Shown: positions 9,183 to 17,555, counted from the stretch's first letter. The stretch is DNA of 57,917 nucleotides from Lachnospiraceae bacterium (GCA_024403355.1 JAKSRW010000019.1:1-57917); one strand, 5' to 3'. The notes: a model not told the origin generated them from the sequence alone. Numbers and translations are program-made.

Positions 9183-9572
9183 TTATCGGCAGTCCTTGCA
9201 TAAGCCGTATAATACCGTGGTGCTTTTGTCTACAGCGAAGGAATCGCATTTCGAGAGAATATTTAAAAGCTCGGAGCTTACCGCTTCACTGGCGTGGAAG
9301 GTTTTTCCGCATTTTTCACAGGAGAGATGAAGCTGGTTTCGGCAGGCATCCGCGTCGATGTACTGGTAATATACATCGCGGACTCCGGGGCGCGTTGCCT
9401 TTCTGAGCTTTCCTTCGGCCTCCAAATCTGCCAGATTGCGGTAAATGGCACTTACACTTATATTATCATCTGCCATCTGCTCGGCTATTTCTCTGGCCGT
9501 ATGCAGGCAGTCATGATTATGTTCAAAAAAATCCAACAGCTGTGTGCGCTGCTTTGTAACATATTTTGGCAT
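9183..9572 (-). CDS. zur: Fur-family metalloregulator, probably Zur
   Basis: This 129-residue Fur-family repressor has a winged helix with the recognition segment NISVSAIYRNLADLEAEGKL and a dimerisation domain with HLSCEKCG and LCKDC, the structural Zn(Cys)4 pairs. I chose the ATG at 9572, 13 nt after AAAGG in an AAAGGCCCGGTTA element. An upstream in-frame start at 9701 would place the operator and promoter inside the gene and was rejected. Zur rather than PerR or Fur is inferred from the downstream znuAB genes and from an operator with the AATnATT centre typical of Zur boxes. Confidence 0.85.
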   Translation of the reverse strand: MPKYVTKQRTQLLDFFEHNHDCLHTAREIAEQMADDNISVSAIYRNLADLEAEGKLRKATRPGVRDVYYQYIDADACRNQLHLSCEKCGKTFHASEAVSSELLNILSKCDSFAVDKSTTVLYGLCKDCR

Positions 9573-9612
9573 ATTGGTAACCGGGCCTTTCATCTTAATT
9601 ACTTTTAATACA

Positions 9613-9631
9613 TTTGCGAATGATTCGCAAA
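9613..9631 (-). promoter_or_regulatory. Zur/Fur-type operator
   Basis: TTTGCGAATGATTCGCAAA is a perfect 9-1-9 palindrome whose AATnATT centre matches the 7-1-7 arrangement of Gram-positive Zur boxes. It starts 3 bp downstream of the -10 hexamer, so a bound repressor would block initiation of zur-znuA-znuB. Confidence 0.88.
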
Positions 9632-9633
9632 TT

Positions 9634-9662
9634 AGCATAGCATTTATTGCAGTGAATGTCAA
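9634..9662 (-). promoter_or_regulatory. Sigma-A promoter of zur-znuAB
   Basis: On the minus strand TTGACA (9662-9657) is separated by 17 bp from TATGCT (9639-9634). It sits directly upstream of the Zur-type palindrome. Confidence 0.85.
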
Positions 9663-9694
9663 GCGGGGGACTTGTGAGCTTTTGAAAATTTGAA

Positions 9695-9723
9695 TTGCCA
9701 TTTTATCAAATAAATGATAAAAT
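9695..9723 (+). promoter_or_regulatory. Probable promoter of hisS
   Basis: TTGCCA and TAAAAT are separated by 17 bp and lie 75 bp upstream of the histidyl-tRNA synthetase start, divergent from the zur promoter. A small CTGCC/GGCAG hairpin occurs in the leader at about 9762-9780. Confidence 0.55.
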
Positions 9724-9798
9724 ATTATCCGTGTTTTGAAAAAATGCAGATAAATCTGAGACTGCCGGCATATTTGGCAGGGAAAGGTATGGTATAAA

Positions 9799-11034
9799 AT
9801 GAAAATTTCATCAGTTAAGGGTACAAATGATTATCTGCCTTCAGAGGTGGAGCTGAGAGATTATCTTCAGTCTACAATTCTTAAGGTTTATGAGAAGAAC
9901 GGTTTCAGAAGAATTATGACTCCCGCTATCGAGGATATTGAAAATCTTGATAAGAGTGACGGCGGTGACAATTTAAATCTCATTTTCAAGATTTTAAAGA
10001 GAGGCGAGAAGCTTGAGAAGGCTCTTGAGAGCGGTAATGAAAAGGAGCTTTCAGATTTAGGTCTGCGTTATGACCTTACACTTCCTCTTACCCGTTATTA
10101 TGCGGGAAATAAGGATAAGCTTCCTTCACCCATGAAGTGTATTCAGATTGATAAGGTATACAGAGCTGAGCGTCCCCAGAAGGGCAGACTCAGAGAGTTT
10201 GTACAGTGTGATATTGACATTCTCGGTTCTGATTCGGCTAACTGCGAGGTTGAGCTTATCTGTGTTACAGCGCAGGCACTTCAGGCAATCTCCTTAAAGG
10301 ATTTCAAGATTAAAATCAACGACAGACGACTTTTAAAGGGTATGCTTTTAAAGTGCGGTTTTGAAGCAGACCAGCTTGACAGTGTATGTATTTCATTTGA
10401 TAAGCTGGATAAAATCGGACCGGAGGGTGTAAGCGAGGAGCTTACGGAGAAGGAATTCAGCAAGGAAGCGATTGAAAGCCTTATGAAGGTTCTTGAGCAG
10501 CGTCCCTTCACTCTTGATAAGATGTCAGAGCTCTGCGAGGACACCGCACCCGTTGAGAATCTTAAGTATATCATCAACACGGTAAAGGCTGTAACAGGGG
10601 ATTCATTTGAGGTAGAATTCGACCTTTCACTGGTAAGAGGTCAGGGCTATTATACAGGTACAGTATTTGAGGTTGAGAGCACAAAGTTCCGTGGCGCTAT
10701 CAGCGGTGGCGGAAGATATGATAATCTTATCGGAAAGTTTATCGGACAGTCTGTACCTGCAGTAGGCTTCTCTATCGGTTTTGAGAGAATTTTCTCAATT
10801 CTTTCCGAGAGCGGTTTTGAGATTCCCGAGAAGGCAAAGAAGGTAGCGGTTCTTTACAATAAAGAGGATTATGCTTCGGGTGCCGCAAAGGCAAATGAGC
10901 TCAGAGCTGAGTATGACGTATGCAGCTTCGAGATGCCCAAGAAGACCTCTAAGTTCCTTAATAAGCTTCAGGAGTGCGGTTATTACGGCTTCTGGATTGT
11001 TGGACAGTCAGAAGAGGTAAATGTACTTTCATAA
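9799..11034 (+). CDS. hisS: Histidine--tRNA ligase
   Basis: This 411-residue class II aminoacyl-tRNA synthetase charges tRNA-His. Motif 2 appears as YRAERPQKGRLREFVQCDID. The histidine-binding loop appears as RGQGYYTGTVFEVE, a variant of the usual RGLDYYTG, and motif 3 as VGFSIGFERI. A short anticodon-binding domain follows (about 345-411). The HisRS-paralogue HisZ usually lacks parts of the histidine loop, so catalysis is favoured here, though HisZ is not formally excluded. The ribosome binding site is AAAGG in an AAAGGTATGGTATAAA element. It overlaps the convergent S-component gene by 6 bp. Confidence 0.85.
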   Translation: MKISSVKGTNDYLPSEVELRDYLQSTILKVYEKNGFRRIMTPAIEDIENLDKSDGGDNLNLIFKILKRGEKLEKALESGNEKELSDLGLRYDLTLPLTRYYAGNKDKLPSPMKCIQIDKVYRAERPQKGRLREFVQCDIDILGSDSANCEVELICVTAQALQAISLKDFKIKINDRRLLKGMLLKCGFEADQLDSVCISFDKLDKIGPEGVSEELTEKEFSKEAIESLMKVLEQRPFTLDKMSELCEDTAPVENLKYIINTVKAVTGDSFEVEFDLSLVRGQGYYTGTVFEVESTKFRGAISGGGRYDNLIGKFIGQSVPAVGFSIGFERIFSILSESGFEIPEKAKKVAVLYNKEDYASGAAKANELRAEYDVCSFEMPKKTSKFLNKLQECGYYGFWIVGQSEEVNVLS

Positions 11035-11574
11035 TCCGTATTTGATTTTAATTCTTGTGAGCTTGTCGCCGAAGGGTTTGGCAAGTAAAAGAAGGAATAT
11101 CAGATTGGATATACAGTAAAGGACTGTGTAGGGGACGGCAGTAATCAGAGCAGCTTTGTAGAGCTCAAAATCAAAGCCTCTGTTGTACCAAAGCACAGAC
11201 CAGATATCCATTATAAATGAAAAAGCGATTCCGGATAGTACGCCGTATATGGCAAGTGCTATCCGGTTTTTTTTGAGAATTTCCGGCATAAAGCCTGCAA
11301 TCAGACCGAGGATGCCCCATGCAAGCATCTGAAAAAGGGTCCATGGTCCCTGACCGAAAAAGAAGTTTGAAATAAGAGCTGACATTGCACCGACCGTAAA
11401 GCCTGTAATGGGTCCGAGATATACTGCGGAAATAACGGTAATGGCGGTAATAGGCTTAAAAAAGGGTATAAAACGTCCTGTCACGCTGAGGGCAATCATG
11501 ATGGCTGTAACCACGATGCGGCGTGATGAGGCGGTTCTTCTACGGTATTCAGATAATTTTATATCCTTTTTCAT
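11029..11574 (-). CDS. ECF transporter S component, probably cobalamin or precursor
   Basis: This 181-residue integral membrane protein has about six helices. After a short basic N-terminus it shows the ECF S-component pattern (RRIVVTAIMIALSVTGRF, then ITVISAVYLGPITGF and GAMSALISNFFFGQGPW). It should bind the vitamin and toggle with the EcfT-EcfA module encoded just upstream. Placement as the last gene of a cobalamin-riboswitch operon points to B12 (CbrT-like) or a precursor such as dimethylbenzimidazole (CblT-like). The sequence alone does not separate these. It follows the ATPase gene by about 65 nt that contain a 9-bp inverted repeat. Confidence 0.85.
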   Translation of the reverse strand: MKKDIKLSEYRRRTASSRRIVVTAIMIALSVTGRFIPFFKPITAITVISAVYLGPITGFTVGAMSALISNFFFGQGPWTLFQMLAWGILGLIAGFMPEILKKNRIALAIYGVLSGIAFSFIMDIWSVLWYNRGFDFELYKAALITAVPYTVLYCISNLIFLLLLAKPFGDKLTRIKIKYGL

Positions 11575-11605
11575 ATAGCAGCTTCCATTTCGGTGTAATT
11601 ATTAG

Positions 11606-11638
11606 AAATCAGAGAAGGTATGGTATGTCCTCTGATTT
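11606..11638. repeat. Inverted repeat between EcfA and S-component genes
   Basis: AAATCAGAG and CTCTGATTT form a perfect 9-bp inverted repeat around a 15-nt loop, with short T-runs on each side. It lies between the fused ATPase gene and the S-component gene and may act as a weak terminator or an mRNA processing or stability hairpin that lowers expression of the last gene. Confidence 0.5.
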
Positions 11639-11640
11639 TG

Positions 11641-13263
11641 TCAGTTACGGTTTTTATTAATAATATCCTGCAGAGCGTCAAGCGTTACGGTTCTTTCGTA
11701 ATAACCGCTGCTCATTCGTGCCGCAGCTGTCGTATAGTATTTATTTTCACTAAAGAAAAGCTCGGGAGTATTTTCTGTTATGATTCCCCCGTTAAAGAAA
11801 AGTCCGCAGCGGTCGGAATACACGGCCGAAAATTCCACATCATGGCTGACAATCACTATGGTGCTTCCTTTTGATTTTAATTCCTTTAAAATCCGGCCAA
11901 GCGCTGCCTTTTTTTCGGCGTCAAGTCCCTTAGTTGGTTCATCCATCAGCAGAATACGGGGATGCTTTTCGAGTACTTTGGCGAGGGCCAGAAGCTGTTG
12001 CTCACCTCCGGAGAGATCATAGGGATGACTATCCAAAAGTCCTGTTATATCAAAGGGAAGATTTTTGTACGAGTCTTCATCTGCCAATTCCTCGCGAACG
12101 CTGTTATGTGAAAAAAGTGACTGTACATTCTGCGGAAGCAAAGACAGTGTATCGGTATAAAGCGATTTTCCTTTATAGTCCTTTATTTTTTTATCAAAAA
12201 CCTTTATCGTACCGCTGTAAGGCTTTAGTATCCCTGATGCCAGCTTTAAAAGCGTGCTTTTTCCGGAACCGTTTCCGCCGAGTATACTGTATATTTCATT
12301 CTGGTAAATGCATATATCGGCATCCTTTAATATATCCTTCGAATCTCTTTCGTAGCGGAAAAATACATTTTTGAAGGACAAAGCAGCGTTTTTTGAATGT
12401 GAATATTCGTGACAGGGAGCGGGCTGCACGGCATTTGAATAGTTTCTTCTGATAAAATCGCGGCCTTCACGTATTGTCAGGGGACATTTCTGCATAAGTG
12501 CATTGCCGTTAAGGGCGATAAAGAGCCTTGAAGCAGCCGGAACGGCAGAGAAGATATTATCGGATTTATCAATTAATGAAATAACCTTTTCGGGACTGTC
12601 GTTGGCCTTTATTTTTCCGTTTTCCATAATGATAAGTCTGTCGGATATCGGAATAAGCTCCTCAAGTCTGTGCTCGGCTATAATAATGGTCATGGCAAAA
12701 TCATTATTGAGCTTTTTTAAAGTCGTAAAGAATTCAGAAGCAGCGATGGGGTCGAGCTGGGCGGAGGGTTCATCAAGAATAAGAATTTCAGGATTCATGG
12801 TCATAACCGCTGCCAGATTCAAAAGCTGCTGCTGGCCGCCCGAAAGCTCTGCAACCGGGCGCTCATACCATTCCTCAATTCCAAAATAGCCTGCAATCTC
12901 CGCAATTCGGCCTGCAATGATTTTAGGCGGACAGCCCAGATTCTCGAGGCCGAAGGCAAGCTCATGCCATACCTTGTCCGTGACAAGCTGTTCTGCGGGA
13001 TTCTGAACCACGAAGCCTATCTTTTGGGCCGATTCACGTATCGTAAGCTCATCATTACCCAGAAGGTGTACTTTACCGCTCATTTCACCGCGAGGCGATA
13101 TTTCCTGCTTTAAAAGCCGTAGAAGAGTAGACTTGCCGCTTCCGGTGGCGCCGCAGAGCACAACAAATTCACCTTCATTGATGGTCAGATTAATATCTGT
13201 TAATGCAGGCTTTGGAGAAAGCGGATATTTAAATGTCAGGTTTTCAACTTTAATCTGTTCCAT
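11641..13263 (-). CDS. ecfA: Fused double ECF transporter ATPase (EcfA-EcfA')
   Basis: This 540-residue protein joins two complete ABC ATPase domains. The first (about 1-235) has Walker A GATGSGKST, signature LSGGQQQL and Walker B ILILDEPSAQLD. The second (about 290-510) has GGNGSGKST, LSGGEQQL and ILLMDEPTKGLD. It replaces the usual separate EcfA and EcfA' subunits and powers EcfT/S-component transport at the inner membrane face. I chose the ATG at 13263, 13 nt after AAAGG. An in-frame ATG at 13275 sits on the ribosome binding site. The gene lies about 40 nt after EcfT. Confidence 0.93.
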   Translation of the reverse strand: MEQIKVENLTFKYPLSPKPALTDINLTINEGEFVVLCGATGSGKSTLLRLLKQEISPRGEMSGKVHLLGNDELTIRESAQKIGFVVQNPAEQLVTDKVWHELAFGLENLGCPPKIIAGRIAEIAGYFGIEEWYERPVAELSGGQQQLLNLAAVMTMNPEILILDEPSAQLDPIAASEFFTTLKKLNNDFAMTIIIAEHRLEELIPISDRLIIMENGKIKANDSPEKVISLIDKSDNIFSAVPAASRLFIALNGNALMQKCPLTIREGRDFIRRNYSNAVQPAPCHEYSHSKNAALSFKNVFFRYERDSKDILKDADICIYQNEIYSILGGNGSGKSTLLKLASGILKPYSGTIKVFDKKIKDYKGKSLYTDTLSLLPQNVQSLFSHNSVREELADEDSYKNLPFDITGLLDSHPYDLSGGEQQLLALAKVLEKHPRILLMDEPTKGLDAEKKAALGRILKELKSKGSTIVIVSHDVEFSAVYSDRCGLFFNGGIITENTPELFFSENKYYTTAAARMSSGYYERTVTLDALQDIINKNRN

Positions 13264-13303
13264 ATTTATAATCATGCCTTTCTGCCGACATCTTTTAGCT
13301 AAA

Positions 13304-14209
13304 TCAATCTGCGTCTTTTGAAGAACTTCTGAACCTTGAATTAATTCTGTGATTAATAACTGCTTTGGCTATCAGTTCTGCGGATAACGGAAGAAAAGCC
13401 AGTACAGCAGCGGAAATAACTGAAATAACCGACATAAGACTTCTTTCGGGAAGAATATATTCGGGATAGAAGTCTGCCGAAACGGCGTCTGATAAAATAC
13501 CGGCAATAATAACGCCTGACAGGGCCAGGGTTAAAAGAAGAAACAGCAAATCGGATATTCTGAAACGAATGGGGGAAAAGCTGCTGCGCTTGCCCGTTCC
13601 GTATCCGCGTGCGGTCATACTGTCAGCGGTGATGATTCCGTTTTCAAGTGAACGAGTCATCACTATAGAGTAGATATTCAGACGGCTTTTGATTTTATCA
13701 AAGATGCCGTCCTCACTGCAGAGGCCAAGGGCGGTTCCGGCGGTTTTTGATTCTGCGGCGTAGCTTCTTAGAAGCGGTATGTAGCGCAGGGTCATCGAGA
13801 ACATAACTGCCGCACGACCGGATATTTTGCCCAGCATGTAGATTATTCTATCACTCGTCATTATTTGTGAAAATACCCGGAACAGATATAATATCGCAAC
13901 TATCATTGTCGCTGAGTAGATACCGTAAATAAGGGCTTCGAGAGTAACAGGATTATCATTCATAAAAAAGAGTATGCTCGATCCCATGTGGTTAAAGAGC
14001 GGATTTATGAGGGCAAGAATTATTCCGAAGGAAATATAAAAAATATTGCTTTTTAACTTGTTTTTGCCGGGGCGAAGGGAAAAATGCAGCATCGCGGCAA
14101 GCAGGAAGAGCCCTGCAATTATCAGGCTTTTACAGAAAAATGCAAGTGCTGCAACGGTCAAATTATAAAGCAGCAGAACAAGTGGATTATAATCTTCAAA
14201 GCTGTGCAT
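13304..14209 (-). CDS. ecfT: ECF transporter transmembrane coupling protein EcfT
   Basis: This 301-residue EcfT subunit has N- and C-terminal hydrophobic helices and a cytosolic helical coupling region. The diagnostic C-terminal coupling motif is present as SMTARGYGTGKRS (Ala-Arg-Gly), preceded by TRSLENGIITAD. It joins the S component to the two ATPase domains. A strong ribosome binding site, AAGGAGGTCC, precedes the ATG. It lies 21 nt after the transcobalamin-like gene and 40 nt before the fused ATPase gene, within the riboswitch operon. Confidence 0.92.
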   Translation of the reverse strand: MHSFEDYNPLVLLLYNLTVAALAFFCKSLIIAGLFLLAAMLHFSLRPGKNKLKSNIFYISFGIILALINPLFNHMGSSILFFMNDNPVTLEALIYGIYSATMIVAILYLFRVFSQIMTSDRIIYMLGKISGRAAVMFSMTLRYIPLLRSYAAESKTAGTALGLCSEDGIFDKIKSRLNIYSIVMTRSLENGIITADSMTARGYGTGKRSSFSPIRFRISDLLFLLLTLALSGVIIAGILSDAVSADFYPEYILPERSLMSVISVISAAVLAFLPLSAELIAKAVINHRINSRFRSSSKDAD

Positions 14210-14230
14210 GCAGGACCTCCTTAATTATTT

Positions 14231-16042
14231 TTATGGAATATCATGACCAAGGTCAAGTGTGTAGTGCCATTCTACAACATCACCGGCAGATAAAATATAG
14301 CTGCCGCAGCCTACACGGGCCTGGACTCCGTTAACCGTATATATCCATCCGGAAAGGTCTCCGTAGTCAAATTCCTTCAGGTTGTTAATTGCCACGATAT
14401 ATGCCATTTCCTCGCCGCCGGTATGGTAAACGGTTATTTTTCCGGCTCTTGCAGCTTCTATGAGTAACTGATATACGGTCTCACCCTCAAAAAACTCGAA
14501 GCTTGTTGTCTCAAGGATACAGCCCTTGTCTTCGTTTTTGGTATAGGTTCCGGGATTATCTGTTTTTAAAATATTGTCGCAGCGAATACTCATAGTCACG
14601 GTATCGGCAACTGCACTAATATCCGCCTCCGCTTTATAGTAGCTGTCCTTTGTAGAGAAATCCGTGAATAAAACAATAATTATAGCTGCGGCCGCCAGCA
14701 CAGCGGCAAAAATAACAGCCTGAAGCCTTTTCTTCTTATGCAGAGGGTTAGTGTTTTTTATAAGTATCACAATACATGAAACGACAAACAATACGGCAAT
14801 TATAATAATTGCAACAGGCTTGTATGAGCCCTTGGAAAGCTTTTGGTCTCTTGGGGACGGGGTCGTTGGCTCATTTCTTTCGGTCTCGTGGTCTCTTGGG
14901 GACGGGGTCACCGGCTCATTTTTTTGGGACGGGGTTACCGGCTCATTTTTTCCAGGCTCTTTACTTTCGTCAGGCTCCGCTGTCTCTGGCGCGGCGGTTT
15001 CTGGCGCGGCTGCTTCTGGAATTTTAGATAAAAGCTTATAATAGTCCGCAAGTGCATATAGGCTTTGCACGGTAGCGGTAGCATTAGTCGGACTGCCGCT
15101 CAGATGACAGAAGCTGCCGTCCGGCAGAAGATAGAGCCTTAATCCGTCTAAAGCGGTATTAGTGTTCTTTATGAAACGGCTATCGTTACAGATATCAATT
15201 TCCAGCAGCGATAATGCCTGTATAGTCTGGGCGGTACTTTCTGCGTTATTGCTTCCGTAGCTTGCAAAATCACCTGTCGGCTGCTGATGGGAAGAAAGAA
15301 AAGCGATGGCCGCTCCAATCATTTCAGGATAATTATCTTTATGCGGTGCAAGTGCCTGAAGAGCCATAGCTGTTACATCGACATCACCGTATTGGCCGTT
15401 GATTGCCCAGCCGCCATCGTCCTTTTGAAGAGCCTTAAGCTCAGAAATAATACTGTCAGGATTAATATCAAAAGAGGCATCAGTCTCTGAATGAGCACTA
15501 AATATTTCATTAGCCAGATGTAAGCCGTAAATATAGCTCATTACGCCCAGCTTGCCACAGCTTTCATCGAGGACCTTATGAGCCATTTCTATGTCAGCTT
15601 CATTTGCGTATCCGTGATTATGAAGCTTCATCAAAACCATCGCACATTTTTCCCGGGTAACGGCTGATTTAAAATCATTAGTTTCAAGGTAGTTAAACAG
15701 CGAAGTCTTGTATTTTTCGTAGTTAAGGGGCTCAAAGCCCATAGGCCTGCCTGCGGGATTATCACTGAAGCTATCCTCGTAGGAGAGGAGGGCCTGAATA
15801 TACCATTCGGCGCTACCGCCGACATTTTCTGCGAGAACGTTATCTATATAATCCTGAAGAGAGTCTGATTTATTTTCATTAAGACAATAATCCAGAATTC
15901 CGTTTATAAGAGTATTAACTTCCTGCTTAAGTTCTGCTTGAGGTAAAACAGCGGCAGAAGAATAGCTTTTACCGCTAAAAGCACTAATGCTCCCGAAAAG
16001 GAGCACTAGTGAAAAAGATAAAAATTTAATCAGTTTTTTCAT
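14231..16042 (-). CDS. Transcobalamin-like surface protein: alpha toroid plus DUF4430
   Basis: This 603-residue exported protein begins with a signal peptide or anchor (1-35). An alpha/alpha-toroid of prenyltransferase/terpene-cyclase type follows (about 40-340), with repeats such as DGGWAINGQYGDVDVTAMALQ and DGSFCHLSGSPTNATATVQS. Then come a Pro/Thr/Glu-rich linker (about 345-400), two hydrophobic segments (about 405-460) and a C-terminal DUF4430/transcobalamin-like beta domain (about 505-603). Toroid plus beta domain is the architecture of human intrinsic factor and transcobalamin. With the riboswitch and ECF genes this suggests extracellular corrinoid capture. That function is inferred and binding is not shown. 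It is 4 nt downstream of the LPxTG gene. Confidence 0.85.
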   Translation of the reverse strand: MKKLIKFLSFSLVLLFGSISAFSGKSYSSAAVLPQAELKQEVNTLINGILDYCLNENKSDSLQDYIDNVLAENVGGSAEWYIQALLSYEDSFSDNPAGRPMGFEPLNYEKYKTSLFNYLETNDFKSAVTREKCAMVLMKLHNHGYANEADIEMAHKVLDESCGKLGVMSYIYGLHLANEIFSAHSETDASFDINPDSIISELKALQKDDGGWAINGQYGDVDVTAMALQALAPHKDNYPEMIGAAIAFLSSHQQPTGDFASYGSNNAESTAQTIQALSLLEIDICNDSRFIKNTNTALDGLRLYLLPDGSFCHLSGSPTNATATVQSLYALADYYKLLSKIPEAAAPETAAPETAEPDESKEPGKNEPVTPSQKNEPVTPSPRDHETERNEPTTPSPRDQKLSKGSYKPVAIIIIAVLFVVSCIVILIKNTNPLHKKKRLQAVIFAAVLAAAAIIIVLFTDFSTKDSYYKAEADISAVADTVTMSIRCDNILKTDNPGTYTKNEDKGCILETTSFEFFEGETVYQLLIEAARAGKITVYHTGGEEMAYIVAINNLKEFDYGDLSGWIYTVNGVQARVGCGSYILSAGDVVEWHYTLDLGHDIP

Positions 16043-16046
16043 TTAA

Positions 16047-16916
16047 TCAGTTTTTCTTGTTCTTTGCAACAACACCTGCGCCGCTGCCGACAAGGGCTGT
16101 GCCGAGAGCTACGAATAAGAATGAAGAAACAAGACCTGTCTGAGGAAGTGTTTCAGGGAGCTCTTCTGCAACGGGCTTTGCAGTCTCGGGAACGTCTGTG
16201 TCACTGTTATCAGATATTTCAGCAATCTGGGCATTTACAAGGCATACAGGGGGAACGATGGGAGTAGCGGCAGTTCTTGCGCTGATAACGTTAATTCCGT
16301 TTGTGAAAAGAGGGATAACTGCTGTGCCGTTCTCATCTGTAAAAATATCGGTAACTTCGCCGTTAACACTAATCTGTGCACTTTCAACGGGAACACTGAT
16401 GGGATTCCAGTTCTCATCAAAGCCGCAGCCGGTAAGTGTGAGAGTTACATTTCCGTCTGCATCGCTGTCTGCTTCACTAACATCAAAGAATGTGTACATA
16501 TCTGACCACGCTGTCTGGTCCTGGTAAATGAAGGCATTTACCTTATCGCCTTCAGCTACGGGATCCGCAAGACTCCATGCTGAAGCATTATTTACATAGT
16601 AGCCGAAAGAGCCGCTCTCGTCACCCCAGAGCTTGCCAAGGCTCAGACCGTAGTCGCCTGTATATGAGCTGTATCCGGCTTCTGCGCCGCCCTCATAGAA
16701 GCTCTCATGAGCACAGTAGAGTGCATCATTGATTGTAAGAGCACCGTCGCCGTCGATATCACTTACGGCTACAGATTCTGCCGTTACCTGAAATGCACCG
16801 GTTGAATCAGAAATAGTTACATAAACATTTGCTGAATCCTCGGCCTTGACTGCGGCAGTTGTGCATACGCTAAAGCATAATGCAAGAGCTGCTAAATAAG
16901 CAAAAACTTTTTTCAT
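16047..16916 (-). CDS. LPxTG-anchored surface protein of the cobalamin operon
   Basis: This 289-residue secreted protein has a signal peptide (about 1-25) and a C-terminal sortase signal (LPQTG at 257-261, a hydrophobic stretch, then the tail KNKKN), so it should be cell-wall linked. Residues about 50-170 carry a DIDGDGALTINDALYCAHE segment, calcium-loop-like and recalling a dockerin or EF loop, and a W..GYYVNNASAWSLADPV region followed by GDKVNAFIYQD. The second part resembles the beta domain of DUF4430 proteins. I infer a corrinoid-binding or relay role from the operon. It is preceded by the HNH-repeat gene and followed at 4 nt by the transcobalamin-like gene. Confidence 0.8.
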   Translation of the reverse strand: MKKVFAYLAALALCFSVCTTAAVKAEDSANVYVTISDSTGAFQVTAESVAVSDIDGDGALTINDALYCAHESFYEGGAEAGYSSYTGDYGLSLGKLWGDESGSFGYYVNNASAWSLADPVAEGDKVNAFIYQDQTAWSDMYTFFDVSEADSDADGNVTLTLTGCGFDENWNPISVPVESAQISVNGEVTDIFTDENGTAVIPLFTNGINVISARTAATPIVPPVCLVNAQIAEISDNSDTDVPETAKPVAEELPETLPQTGLVSSFLFVALGTALVGSGAGVVAKNKKN

Positions 16917-16973
16917 CTTTTTTTGACTGTTGTTCGACGCATCACCGTTTACAGACAGTCATCCTCCTTATAA

Positions 16974-17261
16974 TTAAATAATATTTGCATTTTTCGGATG
17001 CTTTGCTGCGGTACGTCTTCTTTTGGCACGGATTCTCTTTTCAAGCAGACGGTTTTTGTGGTCATCGTCTCTTTCGGGCTTTAGTCCGGCCGCTTCAAGC
17101 GCACGTGGCCAGGGTCCTAAATGAGCCTTAATGGTCATTACTTCATCTGCAGTAAAATCAGAACGTTTCAAAAGACGGTTTTCACCCGATTCAAATATTA
17201 ATTTTTGTTTTTCCCTGAGTAATTCAATAGACCGTTCCCTGTCATTTACAGCCATAATCAT
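16974..17261 (-). CDS. Small HNH-repeat-like protein, first gene of B12 operon
   Basis: This 95-residue (or 93 from the second ATG) basic protein has a short helical N-terminus and a segment SDFTADEVMTIKAHLGPWPRALEAAGL. It resembles the homing-endonuclease-associated HNH repeat (PF18780-type: start of a helix, G-W-x-x-A-L-x-x-A-G-L). It ends in a very Arg/Lys-rich tail, which suggests nucleic-acid binding. No HNH nuclease domain is present. The start was taken after GGAAAGG downstream of the riboswitch terminator. Longer frames reaching 17591 would read through the riboswitch and were rejected. Its role in cobalamin uptake is unknown. Confidence 0.7.
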   Translation of the reverse strand: MIMAVNDRERSIELLREKQKLIFESGENRLLKRSDFTADEVMTIKAHLGPWPRALEAAGLKPERDDDHKNRLLEKRIRAKRRRTAAKHPKNANII

Positions 17262-17337
17262 ATCCTGCCTTTCCGGTAAGCATGGCTTTGGGCATGGTAG
17301 CAAATGTTCATTTGAAATTAGTAAGCAGCAAAAAGAG

Positions 17338-17369
17338 AAAAAAGCCCTTCTATCATCCGATAAAAGGGC
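17338..17369 (-). terminator. Riboswitch-controlled intrinsic terminator
   Basis: On the minus strand GCCCTTTTATC pairs with GATAGAAGGGC (one wobble) around GGAT and is followed by six T. It lies between the cobalamin aptamer and the first gene, so it is the probable expression platform that stops transcription when B12 is abundant. Confidence 0.85.
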
Positions 17370-17399
17370 GCAATAATCCGTTAATGCTGAAAACAAAAA

Positions 17400-17555
17400 T
17401 GATATTTGCGGCGCACCTTTCATATCCAAAAATGCTGAATGCCTTTTCTTCCGGTGAGTATTCCGACTATACGGTAATGATGGTTGCGATGGATTTTCAC
17501 CAAACTTCCCTCTAATCCGCCGAAGCGGAACCGGAAAACGGTTTTTAAAACCTAC
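17400..17555 (-). promoter_or_regulatory. Cobalamin (adenosylcobalamin) riboswitch
   Basis: Reading the minus strand, the conserved core of the B12 riboswitch is present: GGGAAG followed by TTTGGTGAAAATCC, then CGCAACC and TACCG, and later CACCGGAAG. These match the AGGGAAxxxGGTGAAAxTCC..GC.gCcCcC..aCtGT pattern, with the B12 box near 17475-17495. It lies just downstream of a good promoter and upstream of an intrinsic terminator, the arrangement expected for transcriptional repression of B12 uptake genes. Boundaries are approximate. Confidence 0.87.

Noticed and set aside
9183..9701. 172-residue reading of the Zur-like gene
   Set aside because: It would place the promoter and the operator inside the coding region. 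The shorter 129-residue form has normal Fur-family length.
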